Part shown: positions 7,904 to 15,587 of the stretch, piece by piece
Position numbering within the stretch: position 1 is the first letter of the stretch
Layout: each line of letters opens with the position of its first letter
Assembly: GCA_002314445.1 (NCBI GenBank)
Contig: DCFX01000015.1
Location: 1 to 27,626 of the forward strand
DNA length: 27,626 nucleotides
From: Treponema sp. UBA1793
GTDB lineage: Bacteria > Spirochaetota > Spirochaetia > Treponematales > Treponemataceae
Reading direction: 5' to 3'
Position numbers and translations under genes: made by a program
Notes under the pieces: model-generated
What the model saw: the letters and a program-made list of their open reading frames with translations, nothing else
Database searches by the model: none
What the model was told of the DNA's origin: nothing

Positions 7904-9091
7904 ATGAATACACTTGTCGCGTTATGCGCAGTCGGCGCTGAAAAAATTCTTGGCAACGAAATTAAACAATTGGGCTACAAACTCACCGGCAACGCGCCCG
8001 GAAGAGTCAGCTTTCTCGGCGACGACGATGCGTTGTTCCGTACGAACCTCTGTCTGCGTACAGCAGACCGTGTTTATCTGCAGCTCGCATCTTATTCTGC
8101 CGGAGATTTCGACGAGCTCTTCGACGGTGCATACGACATCGAATGGCAGGACTATTTTAGAAAGGATACCCGTGTTGTTGTAGACAAAGTGCGGACATAC
8201 CGTTCAAAGCTCAACTCGGAGCACAGCATTCAGGGAATGGTCCACAAAGCGATTTACAAAAAACTCGGCGAAAAATGGCACATGACAACGCTCCCAGAAA
8301 CAGGCGACGAAGAAGATGTACGTGTTTACATTGACGAAAATACGGCGTTCATTCTGCTTGATTTATCCGGCCTTCCGCTCCATAAGAGAGGGTACAGGAC
8401 AGACGGCGGAATTGCGCCGCTGCGTGAAACAACTGCAGCCGTCATGCTTCAGGAAATGACGTGGAGACGAAAAACACCGCTCCACGATCCGTTCTGCGGT
8501 TCAGGGACTATTGCAATTGAAGCCATCCTCTACGCATATAATGTCGCACCGGGATTCGGACGCCGCTTTGCAATTGAGACGCTTCCCATTTTCAATCAGC
8601 AGAAAGCGGTTGAAATGAAAAAGACAGAAGCGGCAAAAATACGCACAGATGTGGAAGTCCGCATTACCGGCAGCGACATCGACGAAGCAGCAATAAAGCG
8701 GGCACAGGAAAACGCCGAACACGCATGCGTCATGGCAGGGCGCGCCCTCCAGCTGATAGGCAGGGACGACCGTATTCCCAGACCCGACTTTATCCAATCC
8801 GATTTTGAAGAACTGCATGCACCATACGCGGAAGGCCTTCTGCTCTGCAACCCGCCGTACGGTGAACGCCTCGGAGATGAAGCGGAAGCGGAAGCCCTTT
8901 ACAAAAAGATGGGCTCCTTGTGGACGGCTTTCTCCGGCTGGGAAATGGGCGTTATTACATCGAATAAAAAGTTTCAGGAATGTTTCGGTCATTACGCAAC
9001 ACTGCTCAAAGATTTGAAGGCCGGCAACCTTGATACCTGTTTCTACATGTATCTTAACAAAACAGAAGCAGGAAAAAACACAAAGAAATAA
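7904..9091 (+). CDS. THUMP-domain class I SAM-dependent RNA methyltransferase (YpsC/RlmL-like)
   Basis: The product (395 residues) has an N-terminal ferredoxin-like/THUMP RNA-binding part (residues ~1-165; GAEKILGNEIKQLGY, ENTAFILLDLSGLPLHKRGYR) and a Rossmann methyltransferase part. Motif I is DPFCGSGTIAIE (from D195) and the catalytic NPPY is at 316-319 (CNPPYGERLG), typical of N2-guanine/N6-adenine methylation of rRNA. It resembles B. subtilis YpsC and the N-terminal half of E. coli RlmL; it lacks the second RlmK methyltransferase. The ATG at 7904 is preferred to a GTG at 7886, because the family starts right at the THUMP segment and 7886 would overlap the -10 box. The target base is not known from sequence. 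Confidence 0.9.
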   Translation: MNTLVALCAVGAEKILGNEIKQLGYKLTGNAPGRVSFLGDDDALFRTNLCLRTADRVYLQLASYSAGDFDELFDGAYDIEWQDYFRKDTRVVVDKVRTYRSKLNSEHSIQGMVHKAIYKKLGEKWHMTTLPETGDEEDVRVYIDENTAFILLDLSGLPLHKRGYRTDGGIAPLRETTAAVMLQEMTWRRKTPLHDPFCGSGTIAIEAILYAYNVAPGFGRRFAIETLPIFNQQKAVEMKKTEAAKIRTDVEVRITGSDIDEAAIKRAQENAEHACVMAGRALQLIGRDDRIPRPDFIQSDFEELHAPYAEGLLLCNPPYGERLGDEAEAEALYKKMGSLWTAFSGWEMGVITSNKKFQECFGHYATLLKDLKAGNLDTCFYMYLNKTEAGKNTKK

Positions 9092-9106
9092 TGGAGTCTG
9101 GTTTAT

Positions 9107-9718
9107 ATGGCAATTGTTGTTGAACATGATAAGCGCAAGCACGAAATTCTCGAAAAGGCACTTGATGTCTTTGTGGAAGAAGGTTACGAAGACGTCACTT
9201 TTCAGAAAATAGCGGACAGATGCGGGATTACCCGCACAACGCTGTACATCTATTTCAAAAACAAACGTGAAATCTTCCTCTGGAGCATCAAGCAGCTTAC
9301 ATCAGGACTGGAAATTGTCATTATGAAAACCATGAACGACAAAACTCTTAATGCCGAACAGTGTTTCCGCAGAGTACTGCAGCAGATTGTCGACGGGCTT
9401 GAGGAAAACAAGAAACTGTTCAGCGTACTCCTTGTCTATCTTCTGCAGCTGCGGAAATCGGGAATTGATCCGCAGGAACGTGTTGTCCGCCGCGTGCTGA
9501 GACTGCGCCACGTCATGAGCACCGTTCTCATCCGCGGGATGAAAACCGGAGAATTCAAGCAGCTGAACGTAAAAGATGTAAACGATATGTTCTACGGCCT
9601 TATAGAAGCCGCAATATTCAGGCTTTCCGTGCTTGCGCAGAACAGCATTGACGACGTGCGCACCACGCTTAACCTTGCAGTAGACGGTATCCTCACAAAA
9701 CCGGCGGAAGCAGAATAA
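9107..9718 (+). CDS. TetR family transcriptional regulator
   Basis: The product (203 residues) has the canonical N-terminal TetR helix-turn-helix: KHEILEKALDVFVEEGYEDVTFQ then IADRCGITRTTLYIYFKNKREIF (residues ~12-58). The remaining ~145 residues form an all-helical ligand-binding and dimerisation domain with no recognisable specificity. GGAG (9093-9096) precedes the ATG. It lies 15 bp after the methyltransferase gene and is likely cotranscribed. No efflux gene adjoins it on this strand, so its target may be distant. Its 3' end faces the lipoprotein gene with only 2 bp between the stop codons and no terminator hairpin. Confidence 0.91.
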   Translation: MAIVVEHDKRKHEILEKALDVFVEEGYEDVTFQKIADRCGITRTTLYIYFKNKREIFLWSIKQLTSGLEIVIMKTMNDKTLNAEQCFRRVLQQIVDGLEENKKLFSVLLVYLLQLRKSGIDPQERVVRRVLRLRHVMSTVLIRGMKTGEFKQLNVKDVNDMFYGLIEAAIFRLSVLAQNSIDDVRTTLNLAVDGILTKPAEAE

Positions 9719-9720
9719 TC

Positions 9721-10599
9721 TTACAATCCGCCCGAATAATCATACGAAACTTTTTCAGGCATCAATACGGATTTGTTCACTATATTAGACGACGGTGAAG
9801 AATAATCATTGTCCGTCGAACTGCTTGAAGAAGCAATCGTAAATGACGAAATAGTATCGGTTCCGTCTGTCATCGTTATTGATGCCGGGTCCGTCCAGTA
9901 ATAACAGGTATACGTTTCATCTGTCGATTCAGTCTCTACCTCTCCGACAATTCCCAGAACAGACACCGCGGTTCCGTAATAAGATGACGGAAGAATATCA
10001 GTAAGATGTATGACTGTATTTTGTGCAACAGATGTAAGGGGAAACAGGCTTGCAGTGCTGCTCGTCGCCAAAGCAATCTGCGGTGAAACCGACGATATCC
10101 CCGTAGGTGCTGTTATATCAGCGTCAGAGATCGTAAGAGTTTTGTAATCAGAATCATATGTCAATCCGGCACTGCCGGCAGAATAAACTACCGTCCCGGA
10201 GGCTGTTACATCACCTGCCGCCGTTGTAGACCAGCTGCTGACTTTATACGACGAATTATAATACCGCACGCGGTACTGGTAATTTGTGCCCGACAATGCA
10301 TAAGGATCGGTAAATATAACCGATGAAGGAAATGATTTGCCCGCAGCAGGTTTTATTTCGCCTATGCTGGAGGGAGTCGAGTATGTACTTGAGCTGAGAA
10401 CTTTTCTGCGGTAAACGTTAATATATGTGGTATCCGCTATAGGTACAATTGAAATTGCAACTCCCGTGGAAGATGACGAGACCTGAGGCGCTTCATACGT
10501 AGTTGTTCCCGCATTGTCCGTAGTAAATTTACAGCAGACACAAACCGCAGCGGCAATCGAAACAGCGATGGCAACCGGCACATATGTTTTCTTTATCAT
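9721..10599 (-). CDS. Secreted Ser/Thr-rich protein, probable lipoprotein with a fibronectin-III-like segment
   Basis: The 292-residue product starts MIKKTYVPVAIAVSIAAAVCVCC: two basic residues, a hydrophobic core and a cysteine cluster (C20, C22, C23), which fits the loose lipobox of spirochaete lipoproteins. Residues ~38-125 look like one fibronectin type III-type beta sandwich (EAPQVSSSSTGVAISI, INVYRRK, YQYRVRYYN). The rest is rich in Ser, Thr and Tyr, has beta character and no recognised domain. Minus-strand AGGAC precedes the ATG. It is convergent with the TetR gene and divergent from the small membrane protein gene. The export call is firm; anchoring and role are inference. I do not recognise a specific family. 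Confidence 0.75.
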   Translation of the reverse strand: MIKKTYVPVAIAVSIAAAVCVCCKFTTDNAGTTTYEAPQVSSSSTGVAISIVPIADTTYINVYRRKVLSSSTYSTPSSIGEIKPAAGKSFPSSVIFTDPYALSGTNYQYRVRYYNSSYKVSSWSTTAAGDVTASGTVVYSAGSAGLTYDSDYKTLTISDADITAPTGISSVSPQIALATSSTASLFPLTSVAQNTVIHLTDILPSSYYGTAVSVLGIVGEVETESTDETYTCYYWTDPASITMTDGTDTISSFTIASSSSSTDNDYSSPSSNIVNKSVLMPEKVSYDYSGGL

Positions 10600-10687
10600 G
10601 AAATTGTCCTCATCATACAGACTTATACCTTTCTAATATCGGCAGATGAAAATGAATACTTTAATGCAGGGAAATATGCATCTGCTG

Positions 10688-10716
10688 TTTACAATTTATT
10701 TTTCTCATTTTATACT
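10688..10716 (+). promoter_or_regulatory. Near-consensus sigma-70 promoter of the 61-residue membrane protein gene
   Basis: TTTACA (10688-10693), an exact 17-nt spacer and TATACT (10711-10716) precede a GGAGG ribosome site and the ATG at 10736. This supports the 10736 start over an upstream in-frame ATG at 10646, which lies above the promoter. Confidence 0.75.
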
Positions 10717-10735
10717 CGTACCCCGGAGGCCGTTG

Positions 10736-10921
10736 ATGAAAGAAAAAAAAGAGAATCCTTACGTGCACAAATTTTCACGAAAATACTTACGGCCCGGTAA
10801 CGACGATCAAACAGAAAGCGGTATTACGCCCGGACTGAAACTGGCTGGTATCATCATGATATCATGTATCGCCGTTCCCCTTCTGCTTATGGGAGTCGCA
10901 TTCGTCGCGGGACTTCTTTAA
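10736..10921 (+). CDS. Small one-helix membrane protein, function unknown
   Basis: The product is 61 residues: a polar, basic N-terminus (MKEKKENPYVHKFSRKYLRP), a short acidic stretch (GNDDQTES), and a C-terminal hydrophobic helix of ~25 residues (from LKLAGIIMISC to the end). The helix ends at the C-terminus, so a tail-anchored or cytoplasmic-N topology is likely. The start is set by GGAGG (about 7 nt upstream) and by the promoter at 10688-10716; a start at 10646 would add 30 residues lying over the promoter. I do not recognise a family. It stands alone between a divergent lipoprotein gene and the separately promoted DUF763 gene. Confidence 0.68.
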   Translation: MKEKKENPYVHKFSRKYLRPGNDDQTESGITPGLKLAGIIMISCIAVPLLLMGVAFVAGLL

Positions 10922-10934
10922 TATCCATAACCAC

Positions 10935-10969
10935 TATACATTTATATCGACTGCGGATATAGTATCGCT
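10935..10969 (+). promoter_or_regulatory. Promoter of the DUF763 gene, leaderless geometry
   Basis: TATACA (10935-10940), a 17-nt spacer and TATAGT (10958-10963) end 6 nt before the ATG. The -10 hexamer and its distance to the ATG are the same as at argC. No Shine-Dalgarno is present. Confidence 0.6.
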
Positions 10970-12292
10970 ATGGCAAAACGCACCGGATACGCCGATTTAC
11001 CGCTTCATGCAGGGACTGTCCCAAAATGGCTTGCCGACCGCATGATGCAGCTCGGCACCTTAATCATAGAATCCCTTATCCAAAACTACGGAAAAAAGGA
11101 AGTCCTTATCCGCCTGAGCGACCCGTTATGGTTCCAGTCGTTCGGCGCCGTACTCGGAATGGACTGGCATTCTTCCGGAATTACGACAAGCGTCATGTAC
11201 GCACTCAAACGGGGTCTCAATCCGCGTGCAAAAGATTTAGGAATCTGCATCTGCGGAGGACGCGGCAAGTACTCACGGAAAACGCCGGAAGAACTCATGT
11301 ATCTTTCAGCTGCAACAGGGCTGAACGGAGATTCTCTCGTACGCGCAAGCAAATTGTGCGCAAAAGTGGACAATACCGCCGTACAGGACGGATTCCAGCT
11401 GTATCAGCACAATTTTATTCTCACCGATGAAGGTGACTGGGCTGTTGTACAGCAGGGCATGAATGCAGCATCACGCACCGCACGCAGGTACCACTGGTGC
11501 TCGTCTAATCTGCATTCATTTGTCGAAGAACCTCATACAGGCGTCGTCGGCGAAAACCGCGGTAAAATATTGAATCTTACCGATAAACAGGCACGTCCCG
11601 CACGCAGCGCAATTGTAGATATTGCACACGAAAATCCCGACCGCATTATGCATGAAGTCTCCCACATGATAACCCCTGCTGCAGCCATAGTAGTACCTGC
11701 TGAGGCACAGCTTCCGGTACAGGGAGAGCTGTTCCCTACTTTAAATGCAGCATCAGCCCCGGCTCTCCCCATAGGTACGGATGCTGAACGCGTAGAAATT
11801 GCGGCTTCACGCAACTGCTTCATGCCCGCCCATCACGATGTCCGTGCGGAAGACGTAGACCTTAAACGGCTGGGAGCCGTGCTTGCGACAGCATATGAAA
11901 GCCAGCCAAAAGATTTTGAATCGCTTTTACTAACTCCCGGCCTCGGCCCGCGGACCCTTCAGTCTCTTGCACTTGTAAGCGAAGTCGTATACGGAACGCC
12001 GTCGCGCTTTACAGACCCTGCGCGCTATTCATTCGCCCACGGCGGAAAGGACGGCCATCCCTTCCCCGTCCCGTGCCGGATTTACGACGAAACGATCCGT
12101 GTTCTGGGAGACAGCATAGAACAGTCAAAACTCGGGGACACCGACAAGTCGGACTGCCTTAACCGGTTATATAAAACGACACGGCAGATAGAACAGAACT
12201 GTTCTCCTGAAGCAGACTTTGACAAAACCATGAGACATGAATGGGCACATTCGCATGAATGGGGCGGACGCACAGTCAGCGGAAAGATATAA
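10970..12292 (+). CDS. DUF763 domain-containing protein
   Basis: The 440-residue product matches the DUF763 family found in archaea and scattered bacteria, recognisable from RTGYADLPLHAG (4-15), LSDPLWFQSFGAVLGMDWHSSG (with WHSSG) and the CICGGRGKYSRKTPEEL segment. A C-terminal region (LLLTPGLGPRTLQSLALVSEVVYG) resembles a helix-hairpin-helix DNA-binding turn, followed by SFAHGGKDGHPFPVP. His, Cys and Trp residues are well represented, so a metal or nucleic-acid role is possible, but no activity is established that I can name. Codon use is like that of the housekeeping block. Residues ~230-275 are a less conserved, Ala/Pro-rich stretch. The gene ends facing padR, with 85 bp between them. Confidence 0.92.
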   Translation: MAKRTGYADLPLHAGTVPKWLADRMMQLGTLIIESLIQNYGKKEVLIRLSDPLWFQSFGAVLGMDWHSSGITTSVMYALKRGLNPRAKDLGICICGGRGKYSRKTPEELMYLSAATGLNGDSLVRASKLCAKVDNTAVQDGFQLYQHNFILTDEGDWAVVQQGMNAASRTARRYHWCSSNLHSFVEEPHTGVVGENRGKILNLTDKQARPARSAIVDIAHENPDRIMHEVSHMITPAAAIVVPAEAQLPVQGELFPTLNAASAPALPIGTDAERVEIAASRNCFMPAHHDVRAEDVDLKRLGAVLATAYESQPKDFESLLLTPGLGPRTLQSLALVSEVVYGTPSRFTDPARYSFAHGGKDGHPFPVPCRIYDETIRVLGDSIEQSKLGDTDKSDCLNRLYKTTRQIEQNCSPEADFDKTMRHEWAHSHEWGGRTVSGKI

Positions 12293-12377
12293 AATCAGAA
12301 AACGCATCCTGATTCATATAAAACTGTATTCTGTTTCTTTTTTCCGGCGCGAATAAGATCCTCTGGCTTTTCAGTGA

Positions 12378-12944
12378 TTAACGCTCTCCTATTATGCTTT
12401 CAAACTCTTCGAGCCATGATAGTTCAAGTTCAAAGTTTTTGATGACCAAAGAGATCATAGATTTCACTACCCGCGAAGTTTTAGTATTTTCAGCTGACAA
12501 ACTCTTAACAGTCTGTATTTCTTTGGCTATCTCGCTTCGAAGAAAATTTCTTCTACATTCCAGAATATGCTTAACGGTTTGCTCATCTGCATACATCGAA
12601 AGCATCGCCCATGTGGAAAATGGCGGTACGGTTCTGCTCTCAGCCCATTTTTCTGAAGTAAGAGCATCAGCAAGAGCAGAACGGGCTTCCGGTGTAATCG
12701 AAAAAATGCGGCGTTCCGGCCCAAGGGAAAAATTTTCGTCATTCCCGCCGCAAATTAATCCAAGATCTTCAAGTTTTTTTAACGAGTAATAAACCTGTGG
12801 TTTTGATACTCCTGCCCAATCCTTAACCTGGCGCTCTCTAAGAGAAATTATTATCTGATAGCCATGCATAGGTTTTTCCATAAGAAATCCTAATATAACC
12901 AGGTCAGGAGTAGTCAATAATGTATCAATTCTCTTTTTCGCCAT
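12378..12944 (-). CDS. PadR family transcriptional regulator
   Basis: The 188-residue product has the PadR winged helix at the N-terminus (LVILGFLMEKPMHGYQI, VSKPQVYYSLKKLEDLGLI) and a helical C-terminal dimerisation domain (Vir_Tfam-like; ILECRRNF to the end). The ATG at 12944 is preceded by GAGGAC on the minus strand; a longer in-frame extension to 13058 lacks homology and a ribosome site. It is divergent from the NPD/FabK-like flavoprotein gene, the classic layout for a PadR repressor and its target. The minus-strand upstream DNA contains TTGACA at about 12988, but no well-spaced -10. Base composition is more AT-rich than the DUF763 gene next to it. Confidence 0.9.
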   Translation of the reverse strand: MAKKRIDTLLTTPDLVILGFLMEKPMHGYQIIISLRERQVKDWAGVSKPQVYYSLKKLEDLGLICGGNDENFSLGPERRIFSITPEARSALADALTSEKWAESRTVPPFSTWAMLSMYADEQTVKHILECRRNFLRSEIAKEIQTVKSLSAENTKTSRVVKSMISLVIKNFELELSWLEEFESIIGER

Positions 12945-13088
12945 CACAGTCCTCTTATTTTTACAGTGACATACGAACCGGATGATGTCAATATAATTAC
13001 AATATACTATTTTTTCTACTTTCGTTTTACAAACAGGTACCTCCGGAGTTCCCTGCATTTCTATAACAGTATTTTATAAAGAAGATTG

Positions 13089-13117
13089 TTGACGAAGAAA
13101 ATGGTATATGCTATTCT
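13089..13117 (+). promoter_or_regulatory. Promoter of the NPD/FabK-like flavoprotein gene
   Basis: TTGACG (13089-13094), a 17-nt spacer and TATTCT (13112-13117) precede GGAG (13129-13132) and the ATG at 13140. The -10 box lies inside the left arm of a perfect palindrome, which would let a bound repressor block RNA polymerase. Confidence 0.72.
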
Positions 13118-13129
13118 AATTTAGAATAG
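13111..13129. promoter_or_regulatory. Perfect 19-bp palindrome, candidate PadR operator
   Basis: CTATTCTAA-T-TTAGAATAG has 9-bp arms around one base and covers the -10 box of the flavoprotein gene. The adjacent divergent padR gene is the obvious candidate regulator. The sequence is not the ATGT-N8-ACAT motif known for some PadR proteins, so regulator identity is inferred from position alone. Confidence 0.65.
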
Positions 13130-13139
13130 GAGAAATAAA

Positions 13140-14099
13140 ATGTCTAATATTGTTTGTAAAAGACTTGGTATTGAAGTTCCGATACTTCAGGGGCCAATGG
13201 CCTGGGCTTCGGATAGTGTTCTGTCTGCAGCTGTGTCGAATGCAGGAGGAATAGGTATAATGGGCATTGGCTTTTCCCCTGCTGCCATATTCGAGTCAGA
13301 AATTGTCAAAATAAAAACTCTGACAAAAAAGCCCTTTGGATGCAATTTGATTACCGCAGTACCAAATGCAAATGAATTACTGGATATTATTTTGAGGGAA
13401 AAGGTTCCGGTTGTCGAACTTGAAACGACACCAGCTTTTTATGGATCTTTATCCAGTTTTACAGAGAAATTGAAAGCAAACGGGACAATAGTCATAGGAA
13501 AAGTCTGCTCTGTTCATGAAGCTGTAGTATTAGAAAAGGCCGGTTCAGATTTTGTATCTGTCAAAGGTGCTGATGGAGGTGGCCATATCTATGGCTATAC
13601 GGGAACCTTTTCGCTTATTCCGCAAGTCGTTGACTCTGTTTCGATTCCGGTAATTAACTCAAGTGGCGTTGGCGACGCACGCGGGGTTGCGGCGTCTTTT
13701 GCACTGGGAGCCAGTGCAGTCGAAATTGGCAGCAGATTTTTGCTGGCTGAAGAATGCCAGGTTCATAGTAATTATAAGAAGGCTATTCTGGAGGCAGAAG
13801 AGGGAGATACAGTCCTGACAGGAACCTCTATCAATGATCCCGTGCGAGGGCTGAGGAACAAACTTGCAGACGAGGTACTTGAAATCGAAAAACAGTTCAA
13901 GGGCGATGAGGCAGCCAGCAGAATTCAGAAAATATGCTCCGGATCTTTGCGTAAAGCAGCGGTTAATGGAGATACTGAAGGCGGTTCTGTCGTTGTCGGT
14001 CAAGTCGTCGGACTCTTGAATAAGATACAAAGTGTCAGGGAAATCATCGATGAACTGATCAGCCCTTCACAGAGGAAATCACAAAATTTTATGAATTGA
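13140..14099 (+). CDS. NPD/FabK-like FMN-dependent oxidoreductase
   Basis: The 319-residue product is a TIM-barrel flavoprotein of the nitronate monooxygenase / enoyl-ACP reductase II group. Signatures are PILQGPMAWASD (14-25), SNAGGIGIMG (33-42), VKGADGGGHIYG with the conserved His149, INSSGVGDARGVAASFALGASAVEIGSRFLL (FMN phosphate site) and a C-terminal helix. It could oxidise nitroalkanes or reduce enoyl substrates; the motifs do not decide between these, so no symbol is given. A clear Shine-Dalgarno GGAG lies 7 nt before the ATG. It is probably repressed by the divergent PadR regulator through the 13111-13129 palindrome. Its AT-richer codon use matches padR rather than the flanking genes, suggesting the pair was acquired together. 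Confidence 0.9.
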   Translation: MSNIVCKRLGIEVPILQGPMAWASDSVLSAAVSNAGGIGIMGIGFSPAAIFESEIVKIKTLTKKPFGCNLITAVPNANELLDIILREKVPVVELETTPAFYGSLSSFTEKLKANGTIVIGKVCSVHEAVVLEKAGSDFVSVKGADGGGHIYGYTGTFSLIPQVVDSVSIPVINSSGVGDARGVAASFALGASAVEIGSRFLLAEECQVHSNYKKAILEAEEGDTVLTGTSINDPVRGLRNKLADEVLEIEKQFKGDEAASRIQKICSGSLRKAAVNGDTEGGSVVVGQVVGLLNKIQSVREIIDELISPSQRKSQNFMN

Positions 14100-14188
14100 A
14101 TAATCACTGCTGAGGACGCATCTGTTAAAAAGCAGGAAAAAATGACATTGACAGCGTGCTGCCGATCCCGCCTTCGTGAAATACGCTC

Positions 14189-15067
14189 TTACTCACGCAC
14201 CGAGATGAGGATACCGGCGGCTATCAATGCACCCCCCAGGAGAAAAAGCGGAGTAATTTTCTCGTTCAGACACAGCCAGCCCAGCAGAACACCAACGACA
14301 GGCTGGGCAAAAAAAGTCAGGGATGCCGATGATGCCGGCAGCCGGGCAAAAGCATAGTTCCACAAGAACATTGCACCGGCAGTAGAGACAATCCCCAGAA
14401 AAAGGATTCCGGCGATAATCCCGGCAGTAAGCGTTCCCATTCCCTGTGTAGAAAGTTCCCAGATTCCCGCAGGAACAGTCACGGGCAGCCCGCCCAGAAA
14501 CATAATTGCACTGGTCTGAATCAAATCGAGTCCCTGAACTGTTTTTCTGACAAGGACAGAGTACAACGCCCAGGTAAGAGCTGCGCCCAGCAGACTCATA
14601 TTTCCCAGAAACAGCGATGACGACAAATCAACAGTGCGCGGGTCAATCACTGCCACTACTCCCAGGCTGGCAACAATAACAGCCGCAAGTTTCCGGGGTG
14701 TAATCCGTTCCTTAAGCAGGATACATGCAAACGGCAGTACCAGTGCGGGAGTTGCGGATGTAACGAGTGCACCGTTCACCGCCGTTGAAAGCTTAGTCCC
14801 GACAAACTGAAACCCAAGAGAAAGACCATACCCAGTCAGGCCGACACCGAAAATCTGCCAGAACAACCGGGCACTCATTTTCTTTATTCCCGCAGGGCGC
14901 ACCAGAACCACAAGCCAGAGCGCGACAAAACCGAGAACAAGACGCATGGTTAATAGCGCAAACGGAGGAATCACGTTCAATACTATTTTGCTGACGACAT
15001 ACATACCGCCCCAGATGGAAGCGGCCACCAACCCGGAAAAAAGCGGAATTAACATTTTTTTCTGCAT
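14189..15067 (-). CDS. EamA/DMT family transporter
   Basis: The 292-residue product is an inner-membrane carrier of the drug/metabolite superfamily, with about ten hydrophobic helices in two homologous EamA halves (SIWGGMYVVSK in the first, WALYSVLVRKTVQ starting the second, LNEKITPLFLLGGALIAAGI at the end). Such proteins export amino acids or other small metabolites; the substrate is unknown. The ATG at 15067 (MQKKMLIP) has GAGGT upstream on the minus strand and removes a 13-residue extension lacking homology. A promoter at 15130-15158 fits this start. It is convergent with the flavoprotein gene; the 89 bp between them show no clear terminator. Confidence 0.92.
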   Translation of the reverse strand: MQKKMLIPLFSGLVAASIWGGMYVVSKIVLNVIPPFALLTMRLVLGFVALWLVVLVRPAGIKKMSARLFWQIFGVGLTGYGLSLGFQFVGTKLSTAVNGALVTSATPALVLPFACILLKERITPRKLAAVIVASLGVVAVIDPRTVDLSSSLFLGNMSLLGAALTWALYSVLVRKTVQGLDLIQTSAIMFLGGLPVTVPAGIWELSTQGMGTLTAGIIAGILFLGIVSTAGAMFLWNYAFARLPASSASLTFFAQPVVGVLLGWLCLNEKITPLFLLGGALIAAGILISVRE

Positions 15068-15129
15068 AAATATTTTTACCTCAAAAGAAAACAGGTATCC
15101 GGACAATTTCCCGGGAACTGAATATTCAG

Positions 15130-15158
15130 ACTATAGGACGTTGTTCTTTTACGGTCAA
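15130..15158 (-). promoter_or_regulatory. Promoter of the EamA transporter gene
   Basis: Read on the minus strand: TTGACC (15158-15153), a 17-nt spacer and TATAGT (15135-15130). Predicted transcription starts near 15123, giving a leader of about 56 nt with a GAGGT ribosome site. It is divergent from the SHOCT-gene promoter. Confidence 0.7.
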
Positions 15159-15202
15159 TAGTATTCAGTGGGTATAATTTTATGTTTTTTATTCCTTTTT
15201 AA

Positions 15203-15231
15203 TTGACTACCAGTATGGTATGAATTATATT
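15203..15231 (+). promoter_or_regulatory. Promoter of the SHOCT gene with a palindrome in its spacer
   Basis: TTGACT (15203-15208), a 17-nt spacer and TATATT (15226-15231). The spacer contains the perfect inverted repeat TACCA-GTA-TGGTA, in the position used by repressors or MerR-type activators. A second perfect inverted repeat, CTACTA-TAT-TAGTAG (15247-15261), lies in the leader just downstream. The ribosome site GGAGG is at 15274-15278. Confidence 0.68.
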
Positions 15232-15283
15232 AAACATAGTCATTACCTACTATATTAGTAGTTTTTAATGAATGGAGGTCACT

Positions 15284-15523
15284 ATGTTTGGAACCCTGGC
15301 ACGGTATTGTAACGGCTTTCCCGGTTATGGAAGATTTGCATTTGGAGGTATTGGTATGATGATAGTAGGAATTATTCTGGTTGCAGCTGTTATTTATTTC
15401 ATCTGGAAAAGCAGCAGCAGCAAAACAGAATCTCCCCTCGACCTTCTTCAGAAACGATTTGTCAACGGCGAAATAAGCGAAGAAGAATATAAAGCAAAGA
15501 AGGAAACGCTCAGGGGAAAATAA
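15284..15523 (+). CDS. Small SHOCT-domain membrane protein
   Basis: The 79-residue product has a Gly/Phe/Tyr-rich N-terminus (FPGYGRFAFGG), one transmembrane helix (IGMMIVGIILVAAVIYFIW) and a C-terminal SHOCT domain (SPLDLLQKRFVNGEISEEEYKAKKETL), the short amphipathic module often found at protein ends in envelope proteins. The ATG at 15284 is chosen because GGAGG lies 5 nt upstream; the ATG at 15272 overlaps the ribosome site. It has its own regulated-looking promoter. Similar miniproteins often sit near metal or stress genes, but none is visible here, so the role is open. Confidence 0.86.
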   Translation: MFGTLARYCNGFPGYGRFAFGGIGMMIVGIILVAAVIYFIWKSSSSKTESPLDLLQKRFVNGEISEEEYKAKKETLRGK

Positions 15524-15557
15524 ACGCTAATTCAACAGCTGCCGGAAGCAGATATGC

Positions 15558-15577
15558 AGGAGAGACAGGCCTCTCCT
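15558..15577. terminator. Possible bidirectional terminator hairpin
   Basis: AGGAGAG (15558-15564) pairs with CTCTCCT (15571-15577) over a 6-nt loop, between the convergent SHOCT gene and the DUF6933/pRiA4b gene. It is the only good stem in this 64-bp gap. Neither strand has a T tract after it, so termination is uncertain. Confidence 0.4.
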
Positions 15578-15587
15578 AGTGTACAGT

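Noticed and set aside
10646..10735. ATG at 10646 as start of the small membrane protein
   Set aside because: This extension spans the promoter and has no ribosome site; GGAGG precedes the ATG at 10736.
12293..12314. Terminator between the DUF763 gene and padR
   Set aside because: The stem AATCAG/CTGATT is only 6 bp and mostly A/T, with a 10-nt loop and no adjacent T tract.
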